7,505 bases of DNA from Woeseiaceae bacterium (lineage in GTDB: Bacteria; Pseudomonadota; Gammaproteobacteria; Steroidobacterales; Woeseiaceae): positions 1 through 7,505 of the forward strand of contig JAKEGN010000136.1 of the NCBI GenBank assembly GCA_022615525.1, read 5' to 3'. This document shows positions 1 to 6,443 of the stretch, piece by piece; the stretch's first letter is position 1, and every line of letters begins with the position of its first letter. The position numbers were made by a program, and so were the translations under genes. Under the pieces are notes generated by a model, which did no database searches, was not told where the DNA came from, and saw only the letters and a program-made list of their open reading frames with translations.

Positions 1-13
1 GAGAGGTTACCAA

Positions 14-352
14 ATGAAAGAGTTAGTCAAGAACGGCAAACGTATCGGGCTGCTGGCATTGCTTGGATTGTGCGTGCCGGCATTTGCAATTGCCGCGACA
101 CCCCGGCTGGCCGTCGAAGAGGTGCAGATGCGTGTGTCCTTTGCCGACCTGGATCTGGACCGGCAAGCGGGCGTCGAACGCCTGTATCAGCGTATACGGG
201 CGGCAGCCGCCGGTGCCTGCGGATCCTTGACGCTTCGCGAGGTGGGATCACTCAAGGCGCTTCGAGCCAACCAGGATTGCTACAGGGACCTGATCGAAGG
301 GGCTGTATTGAAAGTTGACAATGCCGCGCTGACCAAACTGCACTTCGGCTGA
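14..352 (+). CDS. UrcA family secreted small protein
   Basis: This 112-residue protein has a basic N-terminus followed by a hydrophobic stretch (about residues 11-28) ending in AIAA, so it is predicted to be exported and cleaved after about A28. The mature part matches the UrcA family pattern as I know it: a beta-like segment with a DLDLD motif (about 45-49), an AGVERLYQRI helix, an alanine run before the first cysteine (C69), then a second cysteine (C89) in a CYRDLIEGAV-like helix. The two cysteines probably form a disulfide in the periplasm. UrcA proteins are about this length and have no known biochemical function. The ATG is preceded by GAGAGG at 1-6 with a 7-base gap, which supports the start. 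The gene is closed by its own terminator, so it ends a transcription unit. Its upstream context lies outside the window. Confidence 0.85.
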   Translation: MKELVKNGKRIGLLALLGLCVPAFAIAATPRLAVEEVQMRVSFADLDLDRQAGVERLYQRIRAAAAGACGSLTLREVGSLKALRANQDCYRDLIEGAVLKVDNAALTKLHFG

Positions 353-368
353 CAGGCTTGAAAGAAGT

Positions 369-398
369 ACGCCGGTGATGGCGATCACCGGCGTTTTT
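369..398 (+). terminator. Intrinsic terminator after the UrcA-family gene, possibly bidirectional
   Basis: A perfect 11-base-pair stem (369-379 pairing with 384-394) encloses a 4-base GGCG loop and runs into five T residues (394-398) on the plus strand. It begins 16 bases past the UrcA stop codon. Read on the minus strand, the same stem is followed by ACTTCTTTC, a weaker U-rich tail, so it may also stop transcription coming from the convergent gene at 903-424. Confidence 0.9.
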
Positions 399-423
399 CA
401 TGGTTGGTGAAGTTTTCGGCTGA

Positions 424-903
424 TCAAATTGCCAGCGGAAGTGCCGATTGCAGCTTCAACCTGGTGATCGTGTCCAGCCGGATCTCGATCTGCATGTAAC
501 GTGCAACCTTGACGCCGGGCAGAACTTTGCCGAACTTCGACACGTAGCGCTTTTTCAGTTTCTCGCGATCCGCATCCAGCGTCATCGAGTCTTTGAGCAA
601 CGCCAGTGCTTCGTCGTCGGTCAAAGTGAGGTAGGTTTCGGCGTATTGCGTCAGCAGGGCTACCGACCGGTCATCGATCTTGCCGACTTCACCGCGGTAC
701 TCTCGATAAACAGGCCAGAATTCGATGCTTTCGGCTTCAGTCAGACTCAGGTTCTCCGTAACGATGAGCTGGCGCTGGGTTTCCGTGATCTGACGCTGCG
801 CAGCAATGGCGCTGTTCAGTGCGCCCATGTCGAGTTCCTCGCCCTGGGCCTGTAGCTGCAGCGGTGCGGCGACGATCAACAACGCCGCGATTGCTATTTT
901 CAT
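424..903 (-). CDS. Small secreted helical protein, weakly CpxP/Spy-like
   Basis: The protein is 159 residues when started at the ATG at 903-901, which has AAAGGA at 912-917 with an 8-base gap. An upstream in-frame ATG at 957 would add 18 residues in front of the signal peptide and is less likely. Residues 1-19 form a signal peptide (hydrophobic IAALLIVAAP, cleavage after about A19). The mature chain has no cysteine and is predicted to be almost all helix. It contains an LSLTEAESIEFWPVYREYR segment (about 52-70), then YLTLTDDEALALL (about 91-103), then a highly charged DADREKLKKRY helix (about 110-120). Such LT..E/Q helical repeats recall periplasmic Spy/CpxP-type chaperone or stress proteins, but the match is by feel and not diagnostic. 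I recognise similar uncharacterised secreted proteins with the FWPVY motif. It lies 86 bases downstream of the META-domain gene and may be the last gene of that operon. Confidence 0.8.
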   Translation of the reverse strand: MKIAIAALLIVAAPLQLQAQGEELDMGALNSAIAAQRQITETQRQLIVTENLSLTEAESIEFWPVYREYRGEVGKIDDRSVALLTQYAETYLTLTDDEALALLKDSMTLDADREKLKKRYVSKFGKVLPGVKVARYMQIEIRLDTITRLKLQSALPLAI

Positions 904-989
904 TGGAACTATCCTTTCCGATTGGTGTGGGGGTTGGCGCGGCGGACCGCACCGCATTTCGGGACAAGCGGCAACAGCCGGCGCTGGCG

Positions 990-1448
990 TCAGGGCCGTT
1001 CGGTCGTGGCTGGGTCGGCCTCTGCGAAGACCGCAAGTTCGACGCCATTACTGTCCGACAGCAGCAGGTGATTTCTGCGGGTGACGAAACTCTCGGCGCT
1101 CTCAAGGGCATGAAAGAATCTGGCTTCGAGATCCATCTGCGGCTCGGGGCAGGCCATGCGTGTTGCTCCGATCGGACCGATATCCATATCGGACCCGTCC
1201 AGCGTGTAAGTTCCGAAAAAGCTGTTGCACCCGCCGTTTCCGTTCAGCTTTCCGTCCACCTCGAAGCGCAGGTGCAGCCTCGTGTCGCCCGGGACGATCC
1301 GGTCTCCGATGGACACGGGCCGCCAATCCGTTCCGGCAAGTGGCGTATCGGCATTGCTGTCGGCTATCGGCTTCAAATGTTTCAGGGTGAAGAAGGCTAC
1401 AGCCGCGAGCAGCAGCAGGAAGAAAGCAAAGCCGATGATCCTGTTCAT
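990..1448 (-). CDS. META domain (HslJ-like) membrane-anchored protein
   Basis: This 152-residue protein has an N-terminal hydrophobic helix (about 4-22) without a lipobox, so it is probably a signal anchor or uncleaved signal. A META domain (DUF306/HslJ type) fills about residues 37-146. The diagnostic features are LAGTDWRPVSI at the domain start, the GNGGCNSFFGTY motif (about 70-81, C74) and the GATRMACPEP motif (about 94-103, C100). The two cysteines are the conserved family pair. META proteins include E. coli HslJ, an outer-membrane lipoprotein linked to heat-induced novobiocin resistance; the molecular role is unclear. The ATG at 1448 has an AGGA site at 1456-1459 that overlaps the TAG stop of the upstream M20 gene, with a 7-base gap, so translation of the two is probably coupled. 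Confidence 0.88.
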   Translation of the reverse strand: MNRIIGFAFFLLLLAAVAFFTLKHLKPIADSNADTPLAGTDWRPVSIGDRIVPGDTRLHLRFEVDGKLNGNGGCNSFFGTYTLDGSDMDIGPIGATRMACPEPQMDLEARFFHALESAESFVTRRNHLLLSDSNGVELAVFAEADPATTERP

Positions 1449-1457
1449 ACCCGAATC

Positions 1458-2942
1458 CTATTGGGTGTCTGATTGCGACAATGCCCTGGTCAACCGATAG
1501 AGAAACTCCTGGCCTTCGAAGAACACATCAGAGCGAATACGCTCATCCCGGCCGTGTGAGCGATTATCCTCGATTTCGCCGAACAAGCCGGATACGCCGT
1601 ACACCGGTATGCCGGCGTTGCGCAGGTACAGTCCGTCCGTGGCACCGGTGCTCATCATCGGAATTACCGGGACTCCCGGCCACAGGGCTTCCGTAATTTC
1701 CTCGATCGGGCCGAGCACCTCGGCGGTCAGGGGCGACGGTTGTGACGGATTTGCATTGCTGATCCGGCTGATCGCCACCTGGGGGTCACCGATGACTGTT
1801 TCGAGCGTCTTTTGCACGCTGTCGATCGATTCGCCCGGCAACACACGGCAGTTGACGGTGGCCTGGGCGCGTTGCGGCAGGGCATTCTCCGCGTGTCCGC
1901 CATCCAGCATGGTTGCCACACAGGTGGTGCGTAAACGCGAATTATAGAACGGAGTCCGCGACAGGAAGGCGATTGCGGCAGGATCCGGCGGTGTCTGCAG
2001 GACACCGAGCATTGCACTTGCGAGTTCACCCGTCTGCAGTGTCGCGGATCTTTCGAAGAATGCCGTGGTGATCTCGTTCAGCACTACCGGGAAGTCATAG
2101 TCGCGTATGCGGCCCAATGCATCGGCAAGACGATAGATCGCATTGTCCCGAACCGGCAGGGAGCTGTGCCCTCCCGGATTCGTCACCACCAGCCTGAAAC
2201 TCTGATAGACCTTCTCGCTGGCCTGCACGCCATTGGAAATACGTACACCGTCTTTCATGGCACCGCCACCGCCTTCATTCAGGGCGTATTCCGCGTCGAT
2301 GAGTGCCGGGTGCTTATCAAGAAGCCATTGCACGCCATTATTCGGGCCACCTTCCTCGTCCGCGGTCAAAGCAACGATGATGTCCCGGTCAGGCTGGAAA
2401 CCTTCCCTCTTCAGGCGAATCAGGTTGGCGATGTGGATCGCGGCTTCGTCCTTGTCGTCTACCGTGCCGCGTCCGTAGTAGTAGCCATCCTGTTCGGTAA
2501 ACGTGAATGGATCGACGGTCCAGTCCTCGGGATCGGCTTCGACCACGTCGATGTGGGCAAGCAACAGCAGCGGCTTGCGGCCGGTGTCCCTGCCGCGCAA
2601 ACGCGCAACGAGATTTCCCTTGCGCGGGGCCGGCTCGAGTACCTGCACGTCCTCTTCCGGGAATCCGGCGGCAATGAGCCGCGCCGCCATTGCCTGCGCC
2701 GCCTTTGTGTTGTCCCCTTTGCTGTCGGTCGTATCGATCTCGATCAGTTCTTTAAGCAAGTCCCGTACGAGCTGCTGCTCAGGCTGCAGTCCGGCCGCAG
2801 GTCCCGTGGTCGCCGCTGTATCGGTCCCGGTTACCGCCGCCGTCTCCGGCTGGCTGGTGGAATCATCGCTGCAGGCAGAAATAGACGCAGCAACAGACAT
2901 CGCGAGCAATACGGTCAATGACTTGAATCTTGCGACTGACAT
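1458..2942 (-). CDS. M20 family metallopeptidase lipoprotein
   Basis: This 494-residue zinc-dependent aminoacylase/carboxypeptidase-type enzyme is probably attached to the outer membrane. Residues 1-24 are a lipoprotein signal with ISAC at C24 and Ser at +2, followed by a Thr/Ala-rich linker to about 50. All M20 ligands are visible: H130 in AHIDVV with D132, bridging D162 in GRGTVDD, E196-E197 in TADEEGG, E223 in NEGGG, and H463 in RSHGRDERI. The inserted lid/dimerisation domain (about 240-360) carries GGHSS with H259, the residue that reaches the partner active site in DapE/CPG2-type dimers. Substrates are likely peptides or N-acyl amino acids; specificity cannot be read from sequence. The start at 2942 is preferred because AAAAGG lies at 2951-2956 with an 8-base gap and the signal peptide begins there. 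The frame stays open to 3146, but that would overlap the divergent gene and bury the signal. It is the first gene of the minus-strand M20-META group. Confidence 0.92.
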   Translation of the reverse strand: MSVARFKSLTVLLAMSVAASISACSDDSTSQPETAAVTGTDTAATTGPAAGLQPEQQLVRDLLKELIEIDTTDSKGDNTKAAQAMAARLIAAGFPEEDVQVLEPAPRKGNLVARLRGRDTGRKPLLLLAHIDVVEADPEDWTVDPFTFTEQDGYYYGRGTVDDKDEAAIHIANLIRLKREGFQPDRDIIVALTADEEGGPNNGVQWLLDKHPALIDAEYALNEGGGGAMKDGVRISNGVQASEKVYQSFRLVVTNPGGHSSLPVRDNAIYRLADALGRIRDYDFPVVLNEITTAFFERSATLQTGELASAMLGVLQTPPDPAAIAFLSRTPFYNSRLRTTCVATMLDGGHAENALPQRAQATVNCRVLPGESIDSVQKTLETVIGDPQVAISRISNANPSQPSPLTAEVLGPIEEITEALWPGVPVIPMMSTGATDGLYLRNAGIPVYGVSGLFGEIEDNRSHGRDERIRSDVFFEGQEFLYRLTRALSQSDTQ

Positions 2943-3120
2943 TTCCGGGACCTTTTGATGAGGGAATTGAAAATCCGGCCTACGGTAGCAGCGACACGGA
3001 CCCGCCGACAACTCCGGCGTTTCAGTTTCACGTGGCACCGGTGCCGGTGCCGCGATCTGCATCGCAGGAGTATTCGATCTGCTATGCTGCAATGGTTTCC
3101 TGCGACGTGGAGAGTCGGCA
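2943..3120. promoter_or_regulatory. Divergent intergenic region between the M20 and alpha/beta hydrolase genes
   Basis: These 178 bases separate two divergently transcribed genes and so should hold both promoters. The best plus-strand -10 candidate is TATGCT at 3083-3088, about 33 bases before the hydrolase start, but no good -35 was found at the right spacing. No clear sigma-70 promoter was found for the M20 direction. A perfect palindrome, GGCACCGGTGCC at 3034-3045, is followed by one more GGTGCC half (3046-3051) and could be an operator shared by both genes. The promoter assignment is inferred from layout. Confidence 0.5.
3109..3114 (+). promoter_or_regulatory. Ribosome binding site deciding a TTG start
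   Basis: GGAGAG lies 6 bases before the TTG at 3121. It supports a non-ATG start for the hydrolase, because the predicted signal peptide begins exactly there and no nearby ATG gives a complete export signal. Confidence 0.7.
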
Positions 3121-4083
3121 TTGATACGCGATATCCGTTCATACAAGCGCTTTCACATCCTGTTGGCCGGGCTGCTGCTGTGTTTACACTGGTCCACTGC
3201 ACTTGCAGCCGAACGCGTTCGCCATACCGTGCTTGCCGATGGTCACCCGCTGGCGTTGTGGGAGAAAAGCGCAACTGCCGCCGAGGAAGCGGTACTCCTG
3301 GTCCACGGTCGCACCTGGAGCGCGATACCGGATTTCGATTTGCAGGTGGAAGGCGAAGATCTCTCACTGATGGACGGCCTGGTGGCGCACGGCTACGCCG
3401 TGTACGCGGTCGACCTGCGCGGTTACGGCGAATCGCCGAGGGACGATACGGGCTGGCTGACGCCGGATCGGGCGGCTGCGGATATTGGCCTTGTGCTGGA
3501 GTGGATAGCGGAACACAGGAATTACCGCGTCAAGCCGCACCTGTTCGGTTGGTCGATGGGATCGACGAACGCGTTGCTGCTGGCGCAGCGCCGGCCGGAA
3601 CTGATCGCGTCACTGACCCTGTTCGGATTCTGGTACGACCTGGATACGGACTTGCCCGCAGACGAACCCGGCATAACGCCGCAACGGCTGCGCAATACGG
3701 CGGAAGCCGCGGCGAGCGATTTCATAACGCCGGGATCGATCAGCCGGAAGGCGATAGACGCCTATGTTACCGTGTCGTTGGCTGCGGACCCGGTCAAGAC
3801 CGATTTGCGCCACAACGATCACTACAACGCACTCGATCCGGCCAAAGTCGCTACGCCAACGCTGGTCATCCAGGGCGAATTCGATCCGATTGCACCGACT
3901 GACTACCAGCAGAAGCTGTACACGCGGCTCGGCACCGGCCACAAACAATGGGTATCGGTGCCAGGCGGTGACCACGCCGCCTTCATGGAAACGCCGCGCG
4001 CCTACTTCATCGACGAACTTGTCACTTTCATGAATGGCGCATCGGATCGTGCAGGAGCCGCCGGCCAGGCGGAAGACAGGTAA
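3121..4083 (+). CDS. Secreted alpha/beta hydrolase (serine hydrolase)
   Basis: This 320-residue alpha/beta-fold hydrolase starts at TTG with GGAGAG 6 bases upstream. Residues 1-30 are a signal peptide (basic RSYKR, hydrophobic ILLAGLLLCL, cleavage after ALAA at about A30), placing the enzyme in the periplasm or outside. The fold landmarks occur in order: oxyanion-hole VHGRTWS (H62-G63), strand-turn DLRGYGES (about 98-105), nucleophile elbow GWSMG with S145, acid D255 in GEFDPIAP, and catalytic H285 in GGDHAAFME. The triad is complete, so the protein should be active as an esterase, lipase-like enzyme or peptidase. A cap region lies between about 170 and 235. Substrate is unknown. The C-terminal 15 residues are Ala/Gly-rich and probably disordered. 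It is transcribed alone, divergent from the M20 peptidase and convergent with the rhomboid gene. Confidence 0.9.
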   Translation: MIRDIRSYKRFHILLAGLLLCLHWSTALAAERVRHTVLADGHPLALWEKSATAAEEAVLLVHGRTWSAIPDFDLQVEGEDLSLMDGLVAHGYAVYAVDLRGYGESPRDDTGWLTPDRAAADIGLVLEWIAEHRNYRVKPHLFGWSMGSTNALLLAQRRPELIASLTLFGFWYDLDTDLPADEPGITPQRLRNTAEAAASDFITPGSISRKAIDAYVTVSLAADPVKTDLRHNDHYNALDPAKVATPTLVIQGEFDPIAPTDYQQKLYTRLGTGHKQWVSVPGGDHAAFMETPRAYFIDELVTFMNGASDRAGAAGQAEDR

Positions 4084-4101
4084 GCCGGTTCAGGATCCGC
4101 C

Positions 4102-4127
4102 TGCCGGTGACCGCGGCATCGCAGTTT
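4102..4127 (+). terminator. Weak candidate terminator after the hydrolase gene
   Basis: A 5-base-pair stem, TGCCG (4102-4106) with CGGCA (4114-4118), sits 19 bases past the TAA stop. Four T residues follow at 4124-4127, five bases beyond the stem. The short stem and delayed T run make this weak, but a terminator is expected in the 44 bases between two convergent genes. Confidence 0.3.
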
Positions 4128-4733
4128 TCATGCGAATTGCTGCAGCAGCAGTGCATAAGCCTGCGGATGCACCAGCAAGACGAACACCAGCCCGCTGAGC
4201 GCGCCGCAGAGGTGCGCATCGTGATTGATGCGGCCCTGCTCCCGTGTCGATGCCCAGTAGGAATAGGCGACATAGCCGACGGCGAAAAGCGCCGCGGGTA
4301 TCGGCAGCGGAATCGGGAAGATGATCAGGGTGGTGGTCGGAAAGTACACGATATAGGCGAACAGCACGGCGGATATCGCGCCTGATGCCCCGAGTGACGC
4401 GTACATGGCGTTTTCACGATGCTTGAAGTACGTACAACCGTGGCTGACGACCAGCCCGGTCAGGTACAACGCCAGGAAATACGTGGTGCCAAAGAGCCGC
4501 TCCATCGGGAAGGCGAAGAAATAGAAAGTAAACATGTTGAACAGGAGATGACCGAGGTCAGCGTGCACGAATCCGCTGCTGATCATGGTGTGGTACTCAC
4601 TGCGCCGCTTGAGGTAGTACGGTCGGAACAGGCAGGCATCGATCAGTTGCGGCGCACGGAACAGGCCGAGCAGACTCAGGGCGATGGTAACGACGAATAC
4701 CAGCGTCGCCCCTGGTTCATGAAATTCGGACAT
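4128..4733 (-). CDS. Rhomboid family intramembrane serine protease
   Basis: This 201-residue polytopic membrane protein cleaves substrate transmembrane helices within the inner membrane. About six membrane segments are visible. Rhomboid landmarks are all present: HLLFN (H62, N66; the oxyanion-side His/Asn motif), GASGA with nucleophile S117, and HDAHLCGALSGL with catalytic H174 facing it. An EYHTMISSGFVHAD segment before the His/Asn motif is typical of small bacterial rhomboids. There is no extra N- or C-terminal domain. I chose the ATG at 4733 over the one two codons upstream at 4739, because AGGA at 4739-4742 sits 5 bases before 4733 and overlaps the first ATG. It lies 66 bases downstream of the S41 protease gene on the same strand, so the two may be co-transcribed. 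The natural substrate cannot be inferred. Confidence 0.93.
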   Translation of the reverse strand: MSEFHEPGATLVFVVTIALSLLGLFRAPQLIDACLFRPYYLKRRSEYHTMISSGFVHADLGHLLFNMFTFYFFAFPMERLFGTTYFLALYLTGLVVSHGCTYFKHRENAMYASLGASGAISAVLFAYIVYFPTTTLIIFPIPLPIPAALFAVGYVAYSYWASTREQGRINHDAHLCGALSGLVFVLLVHPQAYALLLQQFA

Positions 4734-4799
4734 GGGCATCCTGCCGGCAAACCACGATGACTCGCACGGTAGCGAAGCACGGCGCGCGGCGCAATGTCA

Positions 4800-6371
4800 T
4801 CAGTTCGGCAGGATGCGGTTCTCACGCCACGGAGACTTGTGCATGAGCCCGTCCGCCAGCCCGAGCGCCGGCTTGGCAACGCCTGGCTGCGCCAGGCCGC
4901 TCGCTGCCGGGCAGGACGGGTTCTCCCGGTAATTCAGCGCCGCGGCAAAACGTGCCTCCAGCGGGTCGCCGAGGGCATGCGTGAAATCGTCGCCAACCGA
5001 GCAACCTGGCAGCGGCACGCCTCCCGCTCCCACGCTGTTGGCAGGCGAAAAGCCGTCCGAATAGTCACCGAAGTTCTTGTCGTTGACACCGCGGAACTGG
5101 ATCGTGAAATAGGTCGTACCACAGTTGTCCGTGGCATAAAAACCGTAAGGTTTTCCACAAGTTGTAGAACCTATTTGAACTACTTCCACATCCACGCCGC
5201 GCAGTGAGTTGATGATCGATTCACTGGCTGAGCAGGTATTCGGGCCACTGAGTACAAAGACCCGCGGCAGGTTCAGCACGGGCAGTGACTGCCCGGCCGG
5301 AACGGAAAAGCCGAGGGTGCGGGTATGGAACGGGATCGGTGCAAGCGGTTGTCCGGTGATGGGGTTGGTGCTCGGATGCTTGCTATTGAATTGCAGCAGC
5401 TCGAAGGTTTGTCCGGCGGTCGCTGCCGCGCCGGCGATCATGTAGGCAAACTCGCTTGCGATGTCCAGGAAGCCGCCGCCGTTGTAACGCAGGTCGATCA
5501 CCAGGTCGACGATGCCGCTGCTGTTCAGCTGGTTGACTGCATCGATGAGTGCCTGTTCCGCGGTTGCGATGTGATCATTGAAGACCAGGTAACCGACATT
5601 GCCGGTCTGTGTCGCAATGACGGAAACACCCTGTACCGGTGCCTGCGTGATATTGGCCGAGGTCATGGTGATGCTGCGCGTAGTTGCCGAACCCGGGTCC
5701 CGGATCGTGAACGTATGCGTTTCACCGGTACCGGCCGGGAACAATCCCGCATTCAGGATATCGACCCCTGCCGGCGTGTTGTCGTTCACCAGGTCGACGC
5801 CATCGACGAAGAGTACCTCCGCACCGCGCTCCAGCATGACGGTTGGTGAGGTGGCCGGAGAATTCGGCTGGGTATAAGCCACCACGACCTGCCGTGGCGG
5901 CGTCGCGCTCAGCAACACCCATTCCGCTCCGTAGCCCGCGCTGATCCCGCCCTGTGACAACTGGTACCACTCGTCGGTGGGGTAGGTGAAATGAAACTTG
6001 TCCTTGGGGTTGCCGGAGGCCGTGGTCGCGTTGGTCTTCAGGAGGTCGAAGTAGGTCGGGGTCGTATAGAGGGCCGGGTCGCGATCGACGATCTCGCTGT
6101 ACCAGAGATAGGTCTCGTTACTGTAGGAACGCAGGAAGTTGTTCTCGTCGGTAACGGTGCCGCTGACATCGGGGTAGGAGCTGCCCGTTGCCGGGTCGAT
6201 ACCGCTGCGCGGCGCGACACATTGCGCGTAAAAGCCGGCGGAGGGCAGGTAGCTTCCGGACACCCAGCCGGAATTGCCACCATCGTCAACGAAACCGGAA
6301 TCGCCGCCGCCGCAGGATCCCATCAGGCTTGCCGCGACGAGTAGAGTCGATCGGAATGAAATGTCTTGCAC
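4800..6371 (-). CDS. S41 family (C-terminal processing type) peptidase lipoprotein
   Basis: This 523-residue protein starts at GTG (6371-6369), supported by AGGGG at 6378-6382 with a 6-base gap. Its N-terminus is a lipoprotein signal (TLLVAASLMGSC, lipid cysteine at C20) followed by a Gly-rich linker. A PDZ-like region spans about 140-230, including GAEVLFVDGVDL. The catalytic S41 core runs from about 255 to 445: GNVGYLVFNDHI, then VDLVIDLRYNGGG (about 288-300), then TCSASES with nucleophile S381, then TTCGKPYGF with catalytic K407. The Ser-Lys spacing (26) is close to that of E. coli Tsp (25). The core is followed by GDYSDGFSP and a C-terminal tail of about 60 residues. It probably degrades or processes proteins in the periplasm or at the outer membrane. 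Cysteines 51, 380, 405, 417, 457 and 487 are unusually numerous, two of them next to catalytic residues. It lies between the Pro/Ala-rich gene and the rhomboid gene, all on the same strand. Confidence 0.92.
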   Translation of the reverse strand: MQDISFRSTLLVAASLMGSCGGGDSGFVDDGGNSGWVSGSYLPSAGFYAQCVAPRSGIDPATGSSYPDVSGTVTDENNFLRSYSNETYLWYSEIVDRDPALYTTPTYFDLLKTNATTASGNPKDKFHFTYPTDEWYQLSQGGISAGYGAEWVLLSATPPRQVVVAYTQPNSPATSPTVMLERGAEVLFVDGVDLVNDNTPAGVDILNAGLFPAGTGETHTFTIRDPGSATTRSITMTSANITQAPVQGVSVIATQTGNVGYLVFNDHIATAEQALIDAVNQLNSSGIVDLVIDLRYNGGGFLDIASEFAYMIAGAAATAGQTFELLQFNSKHPSTNPITGQPLAPIPFHTRTLGFSVPAGQSLPVLNLPRVFVLSGPNTCSASESIINSLRGVDVEVVQIGSTTCGKPYGFYATDNCGTTYFTIQFRGVNDKNFGDYSDGFSPANSVGAGGVPLPGCSVGDDFTHALGDPLEARFAAALNYRENPSCPAASGLAQPGVAKPALGLADGLMHKSPWRENRILPN

Positions 6372-6443
6372 GTTCTGCCCCTGTCCAGGAACCGGCCGGT
6401 CACCGGCGAATGATACCTTGATCCTGGCGCGAGCCAGGCGGTC

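Noticed and set aside
448..1472. Plus-strand open frames across 448-855 and 819-1472
   Set aside because: Both lie antisense to genes with signal peptide or META-domain evidence and give compositionally odd translations with no supporting ribosome binding site.
2166..2921. A 251-codon plus-strand open frame opposite the M20 gene
   Set aside because: It is antisense to a gene with all M20 catalytic motifs; its translation has no recognisable domain, and long antisense frames are expected in GC-rich DNA.
2943..3146. N-terminal extension of the M20 frame up to 3146
   Set aside because: It would bury the lipoprotein signal 68 residues inside the protein and overlap the divergent hydrolase; a good ribosome binding site precedes the internal ATG at 2942.
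2955..3902. A 315-codon plus-strand open frame overlapping the hydrolase
   Set aside because: The translation is Arg/Gly-rich without domain features, while the overlapping frame from 3121 encodes a complete catalytic triad and a signal peptide.
6389..6407. GCCGG/CCGGC inverted repeat upstream of the S41 gene as an operator
   Set aside because: The repeat is short and made only of G and C, so it is likely by chance in this base composition.
6423..6438. Hairpin (CCTGGC/GCCAGG, 4-base loop) just after the Pro/Ala-rich gene stop, as a terminator
   Set aside because: The stem is only 6 base pairs and on the minus strand is followed by ATCAAGG with no T run, so it is not a convincing intrinsic terminator.
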